From Nonomuraea rhodomycinica (GTDB taxonomy: Bacteria; Actinomycetota; Actinomycetes; Streptosporangiales; Streptosporangiaceae), in assembly GCF_013363995.1 (NCBI RefSeq), contig NZ_JABWGO010000004.1:434001-498000 (forward strand): a DNA stretch of 64,000 nucleotides, read 5' to 3'. Shown piece after piece: positions 57,096 through 64,000 of the stretch (its first letter is position 1; every line of letters starts with the position of its first letter). The translations under genes were made by a program, and so were the position numbers. The notes below the pieces were generated by a model that did not search any database, was not told the origin of the DNA, and worked only from the letters and a program-made list of their open reading frames with translations.

Positions 57096-57961
57096 GCGTG
57101 CCCTTCCGCGCGCCGGCAGACCACAGGGGGCTCCCAGCCCGCGGCGGGTGAGGTGCGGTAGACGGCGCGGTACGCCCGGGACCGGGCGGTCAGGCGGAAC
57201 GGCCGGCCGCCCGGCGCGGTGATCCGCACCTCCTCGGCGTGCCCGTCGCTGACGACCGTGGCCACGAAGTCGAACTCGTAGTACGCCCTCCTGGTGGTGG
57301 CCGTGATGCTCAGCGTCGCCCGCTCGCCCCTGACCAGGTCGATCTGCCGGGCGGAGAAGTACGGGGTGCGCGGGTCCTTCTTCGTGGCCAGGCGCGGGAC
57401 GGGCCGGTCGAGGTCCGCGACCACCTCGATGGCGGGCGCCTCGCCCGCGCTCGACGGCGTCAGCAGGGCGGCGTCGGACGGCGGGGCGCTGTCGAGGACG
57501 CGCGGGCGCACGTCGGCGATGCGCAGCCCCGCCCGGTTGCCCTCCAGGACGACGGTGATCTGCATCCGCTCGATCCCGGCCGCCCGGTAGCGCTCCAGGA
57601 ACGCCTCGCGCTGGGCGGCGTCAGGGCGTCCCAGCAGGATCGCCCGGTCCTGGAAGGCCGTCACGGGCTCGCGCAGGGCGAGGTCCAGCTCGTCGTTCTG
57701 CAGCATGACGTGCGCGACGGTGACGGGCGGGGATCCGCCGAGCCCGTCGAAGGCCGCCGGGCCGAGGGAGTTGAACCAGCCGGTGAACACGACGCCCGAC
57801 GCGGTGCCGATGACGGCGGCGGCGATCCCGGCCACCCACGCGACCACCGGCCTGCTCCTCCCGGACGCGGCGGGCTCGGCCCGCCCCGCCTCCGGCGGCT
57901 CCGCCGGCGCCGGGGGCGGATCGACCGCGCTGCCCCGTCTCCTGCCGCGCCTTCGTGCCAC
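57089..57961 (-). CDS. Single-pass membrane protein upstream of the propeller gene
   Basis: 290 aa. Arg/Pro-rich cytoplasmic N-terminus about 1-37, one transmembrane helix (VVAWVAGIAAAVIGTASGVVF, about 39-59), then an extracytoplasmic beta-rich domain ending in a Cys pair (PVVCRRAEGHAC). I do not recognise the family. The 7-nt overlap with the propeller gene suggests they act together at the cell surface. Confidence 0.55.
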   Translation of the reverse strand: MARRRGRRRGSAVDPPPAPAEPPEAGRAEPAASGRSRPVVAWVAGIAAAVIGTASGVVFTGWFNSLGPAAFDGLGGSPPVTVAHVMLQNDELDLALREPVTAFQDRAILLGRPDAAQREAFLERYRAAGIERMQITVVLEGNRAGLRIADVRPRVLDSAPPSDAALLTPSSAGEAPAIEVVADLDRPVPRLATKKDPRTPYFSARQIDLVRGERATLSITATTRRAYYEFDFVATVVSDGHAEEVRITAPGGRPFRLTARSRAYRAVYRTSPAAGWEPPVVCRRAEGHAC

Positions 57962-58112
57962 GAGCGACCCTCCAGCCCAGGGACATGGCGGCGCGACCGG
58001 ACCACCGGGGAAGGCGGAGGGGCGCGCCGCGTGGCTTGAGGCGAACGTACCTCGGGACGCGGCGTCCGGGACCCGGAACCGCCGGATCAGCCGCGCGGGC
58101 GACGCGCGCGGC

Positions 58113-60281
58113 TCACCTCGGCGCCGGGGCTCCCGCCTGCGCGGGCTCCCGCGGCGTCCCGGCGCGCGCCAGGCGGCTCGGCCACCACGCCCGCCCGCCC
58201 AGGTCCCGCACCAGCGCCGGCACCAGCAGCGAACGCACCACCAGGGTGTCGAGCAGCACGCCGAACGCGACGATGAAGGCGATCTGGACGAGGAACGCCA
58301 GCGGGATCACCACCAGCGCGGCGAAGGTGGCGGCGAGCACGACACCGGCCGAGGTGATCACCCCGCCGGTGGTGACCAGCCCGCGCAGCACGCCCTCCCG
58401 GGCCCCGTGGCGGGCGGTCTCCTCGCGTACCCGGGACATGAGGAAGATGTTGTAGTCCACGCCCAGCGCGACCAGGAAGACGAAGCCGTACAGCGGCACC
58501 GACGCGTCGCTGCCGGTGAAGCCGAGCACGTGCGTGAAGACCAGCTCGGAGACGCCGAGCGTGGCCAGGAAGTTCAGGGCCACGGTCGCCACCAGGAGCA
58601 CCGGCGTCGTCAGCGAGCGCAGCAGGGCGACGAGGATGACCAGGATGACCGCCAGCACGACCGGGACGATGCGCAGCGTGTCGCCCTTCGCGGTCTCGGT
58701 CGTGTCGTGGCGCTGGGCGCTGTACCCGCCGACCAGCACGCCGTCCTCGGCTCGGAACGCGGCGCGCAGGCGTTCGACCGTGTCCTGGGCGGCGTCGCCG
58801 TCAGGGGAGTCGCGCAGCGTCGCCTCCACCAGCACGAGCCCGTCCACGACCTTGGGGGCGTCGCCCGGCCGCCCGCTGCGCGTCACCGCCGCGGCCTCCG
58901 ACACGCCCTCGGTACGGCGGGCCGTCGCCACCACGGCCGCCGCGCGCCCCTCGGGGGCCACGACGACCGCGGGCTGCCCGGAACCGCCGGGGAAGTGCGC
59001 GGCCAGCGCCGCCTGCGCCGCGACCGACGGCGCGTCGTTCACGAACGTCTCGTCCAGCGGCACCCCTCTGGCGTCGAGCCGCGGCGCGAGCAGGGCGAGG
59101 GCGGCGAGGGGCAGGACGGTCGCGATCCACAGCCGGCGCGGACGGCGGTCGACCAGGGCGGCCACGCGGCCCCAGATCCCGCGCCCGCCGGTGGCGGCCA
59201 CGGGACCCCAGATTCCGCGCCCGCCGGTCGTGGCCACGGGACCCTCGTTCCCCGGGTCGCCGGCGGTGGCCGGGCGCGGGCGCGCCGGCCACAGCGCGGC
59301 GCGGCCGAGCAGCACGAGAGCCGCGGGCAGGAAGGTGAGCGCGCTGAGCGCGGCGCACGCGATGCCGATGGCGCCCACGGGCCCGAGCGCGCGGTTGTTG
59401 GTCAGGCTGCTGAGCAGCAGCGCCAGCAGGCCGAGGGCCACCGTGGCGGCGCTGGCGGCGATCGGCTCGAACGAGCGCCGCAGCGCGACGCGGCCCGCGG
59501 CGAAGCGGTCGCCCCCGGCCGCCAGCTCCTCGCGGAAGCGGGCGGTCAGCAGCAGCGCGTAGTCGGTGGCCGCGCCGATGACGAGGATGAACAGGATGCC
59601 CTGCACCTGACCGTCCACCCGGACGACGTCGTGGTCGGCCAGGACGTACACCACGGCGCACGCCAGGCCGAGCGCGAACACCGCGCCCGTGATGATGATC
59701 AGGGGCAGCAGCACGCTGCGGTAGACGGCGAGCAGGATGACCAGCACGGTGACCAGCGCGACGCCGAGCAGCAGCCCGTCGATGCCGGCGAACGCCCCGG
59801 ACAGGTCGGCCCGGGTGGCGGCCGGGCCCGCGAGGCGCGCCCGCAGGCCGTCGACCCGCACCGCCGCGCCGATCCGGTCGAGGGTCTCGCCGAGGGAGTC
59901 GCCGAGGTCGGGGGCGAGCGGGACGACGCCCCGCAGGGCGCGACGGTCGTCCGAGCCCAGGGCGGGCGAGGGGGTCCCGGCGACGCCCTCGGTGCCGCGC
60001 AGCGCGGCCAGCCGCCGGGTCGCCTCGGCGCTCTGCCCGGCGGTGACGTCCTTCCCGTCGGAGGTCCACACGACGATCAGGGGCTGCGTCTCGCCCTCGC
60101 GGAACCGGTCCTGCACCTCCAGCACGCGCGTCGACTCCGCGCTCTCCGGCAGGAACGCCGCCTGGTCGTTGGTGGACACCTCGGTGAGCCGTCCGGCGAA
60201 GGGCCCCGTCGCGCCGCCCGCGGCCAGCCAGGCCAGCACGAGCAGTGCGGGCACGAGCCACCGGATCGATCGCCGCGCCAT
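58113..60281 (-). CDS. MMPL-family RND transporter
   Basis: 722 aa from ATG 60281 (GGAGG 7 nt upstream). It has the MMPL layout: TM1, a periplasmic loop with STNDQAAFLPESAES, a block of five to six helices including GAATDYALLLTARFREEL (the conserved GxxxDYxL motif), a second periplasmic loop (about 350-500), and a second helix block with VALGVDYNIFLMSRVREE. The conserved aspartates for proton coupling are present in both. It exports lipids or drugs. Divergent MarR gene and an inverted-repeat operator indicate inducible control. Confidence 0.88.
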   Translation of the reverse strand: MARRSIRWLVPALLVLAWLAAGGATGPFAGRLTEVSTNDQAAFLPESAESTRVLEVQDRFREGETQPLIVVWTSDGKDVTAGQSAEATRRLAALRGTEGVAGTPSPALGSDDRRALRGVVPLAPDLGDSLGETLDRIGAAVRVDGLRARLAGPAATRADLSGAFAGIDGLLLGVALVTVLVILLAVYRSVLLPLIIITGAVFALGLACAVVYVLADHDVVRVDGQVQGILFILVIGAATDYALLLTARFREELAAGGDRFAAGRVALRRSFEPIAASAATVALGLLALLLSSLTNNRALGPVGAIGIACAALSALTFLPAALVLLGRAALWPARPRPATAGDPGNEGPVATTGGRGIWGPVAATGGRGIWGRVAALVDRRPRRLWIATVLPLAALALLAPRLDARGVPLDETFVNDAPSVAAQAALAAHFPGGSGQPAVVVAPEGRAAAVVATARRTEGVSEAAAVTRSGRPGDAPKVVDGLVLVEATLRDSPDGDAAQDTVERLRAAFRAEDGVLVGGYSAQRHDTTETAKGDTLRIVPVVLAVILVILVALLRSLTTPVLLVATVALNFLATLGVSELVFTHVLGFTGSDASVPLYGFVFLVALGVDYNIFLMSRVREETARHGAREGVLRGLVTTGGVITSAGVVLAATFAALVVIPLAFLVQIAFIVAFGVLLDTLVVRSLLVPALVRDLGGRAWWPSRLARAGTPREPAQAGAPAPR
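59170..59241 (-). repeat. Two 36-bp repeats inside the MMPL gene
   Basis: Units at 59170-59205 and 59206-59241 differ at three bases. They encode two 12-residue copies (GPVAATGGRGIW type) in the cytoplasmic linker before the second half of the transporter. In frame, so likely neutral slippage. Confidence 0.7.
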
Positions 60282-60297
60282 AGGGTCGCCTCCATAT

Positions 60298-60330
60298 AAC
60301 TCAATCATCGACTATCTCAATAATTGAGTT
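60298..60330. promoter_or_regulatory. MarR operator between the MMPL and marR genes
   Basis: Perfect palindrome CTCAATAATTGAG (60316-60328), plus an outlying AACTCAAT (60298-60305) that is inverted with respect to ATTGAGTT (60323-60330). A locally AT-rich island in a GC-rich genome. Probable binding site of the divergent MarR protein. Confidence 0.6.
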
Positions 60331-60346
60331 AATGTAGCATTGCGTC

Positions 60347-60808
60347 ATGGACGGCGGCAACGGGGAGGACATCGACCTGCGGTCGTTCGCGGTGCGCCTG
60401 CGCCGCATGACCGCCGAGTTCAACCGCATCGCCCACGAGTTCGCCGGGGCGCACGGGCTGCACACCACCGACGTCCAGGCGCTGATCATGATCTTCGACG
60501 CGCCTGCGCCGATCACGCCGAGCCGGCTGCGCGAGGAGCTCAACCTCACCTCGGGCGCGGTCACGGCCTGCCTCGACCGGCTGGAGCGGGCCGGGCACAT
60601 CCGCCGGGTCCGCGACGCGCACGACCGCCGCGTCGTCCACCTGCACTACCTCGACGCGGCCAAGGAGTTCGCCGCCGCCTTCTTCCGGCCGCTCGGCCGC
60701 GCCACCGACAACGCGCTGCGGCGGTTCAGCCCGGAGGAGCTGCGCACGGCGGCGGCCTTCCTCGACGCCATGAACGAGGAGCTGATCGCGCTGCGCGACG
60801 CGCCCTGA
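60347..60808 (+). CDS. MarR-family regulator of the MMPL exporter
   Basis: 153 aa. Winged helix about 45-115 (PSRLREELNLTSGAVTACLDRLERAGHIRRVRDAHDRRVVHLHY region) flanked by dimerisation helices. A TAGCAT -10 lies 6 nt before the ATG, so leaderless expression is likely. Divergent from the transporter with a palindromic operator between, it should repress both until a ligand binds. Confidence 0.85.
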   Translation: MDGGNGEDIDLRSFAVRLRRMTAEFNRIAHEFAGAHGLHTTDVQALIMIFDAPAPITPSRLREELNLTSGAVTACLDRLERAGHIRRVRDAHDRRVVHLHYLDAAKEFAAAFFRPLGRATDNALRRFSPEELRTAAAFLDAMNEELIALRDAP

Positions 60809-60810
60809 CC

Positions 60811-61737
60811 TCAGACCCGCACGGCTTCCGACGGACGAGCGGCCTCGGCGGGACGAGCGGCCTCGGGCAGGCAGAGGGTGAGGGCGCCCGGCACGGCCTT
60901 GGCCTTGAGGCGGGTGGTGGGCTCGCGTTCGCCGCCGTCCAGCTCGTACGTCAGCGGCGCGCCGAACCGCGCCGACACCTTCCTGGCCCGGGTGATCCGG
61001 ACGAACGGCGACTCGTCGGAACGGCCCGCGGCCATCTTGCCGAGCACCCGCGCCCACTGGAGCGGCCCCTTGGCCGTGGAGACGCCCACCTCCAGCCAGC
61101 CGTCGTCGGGCCGGGCGTCGTCGAAGGCGTCGACGCCGCCGGCGATCGTGCTCACGTTGCCCAGCAGCAGGCAGCTCGCCTTCCCCTCGAACCAGGTCGC
61201 GCCGTCCACCTTGACCGTCATCGGCACCAGCGGCCCGCCGACGTGCCTCACCGCCGCCTTGACGTAGCTGAGCTTGCCGAGCCGCCTCTTGGCCTGCCCG
61301 TCGGCGTCGGCGATCATCTCGGCCTCGAACCCGGCGCCCGCCATCACGGCGAAGTGCTCGCCGTTGAGCAGACCCAGGTCCAGCTTCTCGCGGCGGCCGT
61401 GGAAGCCGATCCGCACCGACTCCTCCAGGTCGATGGGGATGCCGAGGTTGTTGGCGAACAGGTTCGCGGTTCCGGCCGGGAGGATGGCCATCGGCACGCC
61501 CGAGCCGGCCATCGCGTCGGCACAGCGCTGCACCATGCCGTCCCCGCCCCAGACGAACACCAGCTCGGCGCCCTCCTTCAGCGCCTTGCGGACCTTCTTC
61601 GGCGCCTTCTTGCTCTTGGGCACCTCGTACCAGAGCAGGTCGCCGACGTTCTGTTCGGTGATGAGCACGCGGAGCCGGTCCAGGCCCGCGCCCAGGATCT
61701 TCTTGCGGTGCGCCACGACCGCCACAGTGGGGGACAT
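60811..61737 (-). CDS. Diacylglycerol/lipid kinase (DgkB/YegS family)
   Basis: 308 aa. The nucleotide-binding motif GGDGMVQRCADA (about 66-77) and PAGTANLFANNLGIP (about 88-102) are the family hallmarks; the usual GGDGTxxE has Met for Thr and Gln for Asn/Glu. The C-terminal beta domain ends with DGGEREPTTRLKAKAVPGAL, followed by an Ala/Glu/Pro-rich tail with a short duplication (EAARPAEAARPSEA). It phosphorylates lipid hydroxyls with ATP. The two PAP2 phosphatases encoded next door could work on related lipids. Confidence 0.82.
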   Translation of the reverse strand: MSPTVAVVAHRKKILGAGLDRLRVLITEQNVGDLLWYEVPKSKKAPKKVRKALKEGAELVFVWGGDGMVQRCADAMAGSGVPMAILPAGTANLFANNLGIPIDLEESVRIGFHGRREKLDLGLLNGEHFAVMAGAGFEAEMIADADGQAKRRLGKLSYVKAAVRHVGGPLVPMTVKVDGATWFEGKASCLLLGNVSTIAGGVDAFDDARPDDGWLEVGVSTAKGPLQWARVLGKMAAGRSDESPFVRITRARKVSARFGAPLTYELDGGEREPTTRLKAKAVPGALTLCLPEAARPAEAARPSEAVRV

Positions 61738-61835
61738 GTCACCGGCACTACCCGCGCCGAGCCCCTTCAGGCAGGAATCATCGGGCGCGGGCGGGGTAGC
61801 CGACGGCCCACGCGCATCGGAGGGAGGCCACGACC

Positions 61836-62585
61836 ATGGGGCGTCGACAGCGGAAGGCTCGCGTCGAGGGTGACCGCCGGCTGGGGCTGCGCCTGACAGT
61901 GGCCAGCCTCGCGGTGGCGCTCATCATGATCCCGTTCACCCTGCTGCTCGTCGTGGCGAAGATGCCGGTCAACGGGCTGGACGCGGGGGTCGCCGAGCGG
62001 CTGCACGCGTACGCGCTCGCCCATCCCGGCGTGACCCGGGTGCTCATCGTGTGGACGGACCTGTTCGGGCCGTGGCCGTGGCGGATCGCGGTGATCGCGT
62101 ACGCCGCCTGGCTGCTGTACAAGGGGGCGCCGCGGCTGGCCGTCTGGGCGGTCACCACCGTGACCGTGGGCGGGCTGCTCGGCCTCGCGCTGAAGATCGT
62201 CGTCGCGCGGGCCCGGCCGCACCTTCCCGACCCCGTCGCGCTCGCGCCGGGCGACTCCTTCCCGTCGGGCCACGCGGTCAACGTGACGCTCGGCGCGGGA
62301 GTGATCGTCCTGCTGCTCCTGCCCCATCTGCCGCGCTGGGGGAAGGCGGTGGCCTGGGCGCTCGCCTGGTTCCTCGTGCTGTCGGTCGGCTACACCCGGA
62401 TCGCGCTCGGCGTGCACTGGGTGAGCGACGTGGTCGCCGGGATCGTGCTGGGCGCCGCGGTGGTCGCCGCCACCGCCGCGGGATTCGAGACGTGGCGGCG
62501 TGAGCAGGGCCGCAGGCCCGTCTCGCCGCTGACTGAAGGAGTGGACCCCGAACCGGTGAAGGTGAGCCATGTCCAGAAGAGCTGA
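61836..62585 (+). CDS. PAP2-family lipid phosphatase
   Basis: 249 aa, six transmembrane helices. Complete phosphatase signature: KIVVARARP (motif 1, about 127-135), PSGHAVN (motif 2, about 148-154) and RIALGVHWVSDVVAG (motif 3, about 190-204). It dephosphorylates phosphatidate or undecaprenyl pyrophosphate at the outer membrane face. It overlaps the second PAP2 gene by 17 nt. Confidence 0.85.
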   Translation: MGRRQRKARVEGDRRLGLRLTVASLAVALIMIPFTLLLVVAKMPVNGLDAGVAERLHAYALAHPGVTRVLIVWTDLFGPWPWRIAVIAYAAWLLYKGAPRLAVWAVTTVTVGGLLGLALKIVVARARPHLPDPVALAPGDSFPSGHAVNVTLGAGVIVLLLLPHLPRWGKAVAWALAWFLVLSVGYTRIALGVHWVSDVVAGIVLGAAVVAATAAGFETWRREQGRRPVSPLTEGVDPEPVKVSHVQKS

Positions 62586-63276
62586 GCACGTGAAGTACTA
62601 CGCCCTGACGATCTTACTGCCGCTGCTCCTCATGGGCGGCGTGACGTACGGCGTGGGCGAGCTGATCCTCGCCTGGCCCACCGGCGAGGCCGGGGTCAGC
62701 CGGGCGCTGGCCGCCGACCGCACCCCGTTGTGGAACACGCTCACCGACTTCGGCAGCAGCCTGTCGGACACGCCGTACATCGTGGCGCTCACCGCGATCG
62801 CCGCGATCGCCTTCCGGCTGGCGTACCGGCGCTGGCGCGAGTCGGTCTTCCTCGTCGTGGCGGTCTGGAGCCAGTCGCTGGTCTTCCTGGCCGTCACCGA
62901 GGTGGTCGGGCGGCACCGGCCGCCGGTGGAGCACCTCGACCCGGCCCCGCCGACCTCCAGTTTCCCCTCGGGGCACGTCAGCGCCGCCGTCGCGTTCTAC
63001 TGCGGGCTCGCGCTCGTCCTGACCACGCACCTCCGCAACCGGGCGCTCCAGGTGGTGGTCTGGACGCTCGGGATCGCCGCCCCGCTCTCCGTCGCCTTCT
63101 CCCGGCTGTACCGCGGCATGCACTTCCTCACCGACATCACGTGGGGGCTGCTGCTCGGCGTCGTCTGCGTCGTGGTGGCCGCCCGCGCGATCCTGTACCG
63201 GCGCGAGGGGCGGGCCGTGGCGCGCGAGTCCCGGCCGAGGATCCGGCCGGGCGCTCAGTCGTCCATGACGCCGTAG
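62569..63276 (+). CDS. PAP2-family lipid phosphatase, second copy
   Basis: 235 aa. Motif 1 VVGRHRPPVEHL (Lys replaced by a Val/Gly-Arg context), motif 2 FPSGHVSAAVAFYCG, motif 3 SRLYRGMHFLTDITWG. The sequence is only distantly similar to the upstream copy, so the pair is an old duplication or two different enzymes. It overlaps the convergent glycosylase gene by 22 nt at the 3' ends. Confidence 0.82.
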   Translation: MSRRAEHVKYYALTILLPLLLMGGVTYGVGELILAWPTGEAGVSRALAADRTPLWNTLTDFGSSLSDTPYIVALTAIAAIAFRLAYRRWRESVFLVVAVWSQSLVFLAVTEVVGRHRPPVEHLDPAPPTSSFPSGHVSAAVAFYCGLALVLTTHLRNRALQVVVWTLGIAAPLSVAFSRLYRGMHFLTDITWGLLLGVVCVVVAARAILYRREGRAVARESRPRIRPGAQSSMTP

Positions 63277-64000
63277 GTGGAGGCCCGGAACGCGAAGGAG
63301 GCCCAGGAACGGTAGGGCCGCCACGCCTCGGCCAGCCTCCGGTACGCCGACGGGGGCGCGTCCTCCGGCAGGCCGTACGCCTCGCGCAGGATCGCGAACA
63401 GGCGCGGCTCGTCGCCCGGGAACGCGTCGGGCGCGCCCGCTCCGCGGATGAGGATCAGGCCGGCCGAGAACGGCCCCACGCCGGGCAGGGCGCGCAACTC
63501 GGCCAGGGCCTCCTCCGGGGCGAGCGAGCGCAGGTGCTCGGTCGTCAGGACGCCGTCCAGCGCCGCCCGGGCCAGCCCGCGCAGCCACTCCTCCTTCTGC
63601 GCGGGCAGGCCGAGGCCGCCGGCGTCCAGCAGCGTCATGGGCGGCGGGAACGCCGTGCACTTCCGGCCGTCCACGGTGACCGTCGCGCCGTACCGCTCGG
63701 CGACGCGCTGCTTGATCCGGGACGCGATCAGCATGGACGAGCGCTGCACGATCACCGCCCAGCAGGCCGCCTCCCACGGGCTCCAGAAGCAGACCGGCCG
63801 CAGGCCGGGGCGGCGGCGCTGCAGGTCGCCGAGCACCGGGTCGGCCGCACCGACCTCGGCGAACCCGGCGCCGTCCACGTCGAGCGAGAGGATGCGCGCC
63901 ACCTCGCCGCGGATCGCCGGGCCCGCGGCCCGGGTCGTGGCGACCGCGACCCCGCCCGGCGCGCCGGTCACGCTCACGCCGATCGGCAGCCAGTCGGCCT
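63255..64000 (-). CDS. AlkA-like DNA-3-methyladenine glycosylase (5' end outside window)
   Basis: At least 248 codons. The frame stays open to the window edge, and residues before the GTG at 63977 (ADWLPIG) continue the conserved N-terminal pattern (WLPxGVxV...GGVxV), so the true start is beyond 64000. HhH-GPD core: LRALPGVGPFSAGLILIRGAGAPDAFPGDEPRL, with the hairpin LPGVGPFSA and the catalytic Asp expected in FPGDEP. PFWSPWEAACWAVIVQR-like segment (WSPWEAACWAVIVQR) forms the typical helix before it. It removes alkylated bases from DNA. The window contains no other repair gene. Confidence 0.8.
   Translation of the reverse strand, partial: ADWLPIGVSVTGAPGGVAVATTRAAGPAIRGEVARILSLDVDGAGFAEVGAADPVLGDLQRRRPGLRPVCFWSPWEAACWAVIVQRSSMLIASRIKQRVAERYGATVTVDGRKCTAFPPPMTLLDAGGLGLPAQKEEWLRGLARAALDGVLTTEHLRSLAPEEALAELRALPGVGPFSAGLILIRGAGAPDAFPGDEPRLFAILREAYGLPEDAPPSAYRRLAEAWRPYRSWASFAFRASTYGVMDD

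Overview
The window is a continuous high-GC chromosomal segment from a filamentous actinomycete. Support comes from the strong G/C bias at third codon positions, GTG/TTG starts, short intergenic gaps and many TetR, GntR, MarR and NarL regulators. An NRPS-PKS locus, a CBM2-expansin and actinobacterial families such as BtrH-like/DUF4872, DUF1707 and CU044_5270 point the same way. A Streptosporangiales-type host (Nonomuraea, Microbispora, Actinomadura) is plausible but not proven. I saw no rRNA, tRNA, CRISPR array, insertion sequence or phage genes.

Layout. 1-8.5 kb: a probable DprA-like tail and a ComF-like phosphoribosyltransferase, two TetR regulators, a small membrane protein, a membrane-wHTH/DUF1266 pair, a polytopic membrane protein, a NarL-type two-component pair and a VOC protein. 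8.6-14.2 kb: a cupin, a secreted protein, a TetR/FAD-monooxygenase divergent pair, a stand-alone BtrH-like acyltransferase and a secreted protein. 14.5-24.4 kb: a tightly coupled five-gene operon matching the E. coli yehI-yehL-yehM-yehP-yehQ set (DUF4132, MoxR AAA+ ATPase, DUF5682, vWA, SWIM). 24.4-28.2 kb: an operon in the order RHH regulator, DUF4097 protein, ABC ATPase, ABC permease, DUF1707 protein, with a multi-copy operator at its head. 28.4-37.3 kb: DUF2071 and secreted proteins (CBM2 expansin, S1 pseudo-protease, beta-helix protein) and two ECF sigma/membrane-anchored partner pairs.

37.4-52 kb: a degenerate ADP-ribosylglycohydrolase, then two giant genes on the minus strand. The predicted assembly line is A-PCP-C-A-PCP // C-PCP-KS-AT-ACP-C-A-PCP-TE-MFS. 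The PKS module has no ketoreductase, the last A domain reads as glycine, and the TE carries Cys in place of the nucleophilic Ser. Together these suggest a beta-ketoacyl-glycine released by Dieckmann cyclisation as a tetramic acid and exported by the fused MFS domain. This is the most interesting system in the window. 52-54.5 kb: a GntR/HutC regulator divergent from an amino-sugar operon (leader peptide, nanE, ROK kinase). 54.6-64 kb: a secreted protein, a beta-propeller protein with its membrane partner, an MMPL exporter divergent from MarR, a lipid kinase, two PAP2 phosphatases and an AlkA-like glycosylase cut by the window end.

Recurring theme. Many neighbouring genes overlap by ATGA/GTGA. 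At three junctions (7.39, 22.2 and 27.6 kb) there are in-frame tandem 24-bp repeats that contain the start codon and so offer several phased alternative starts.
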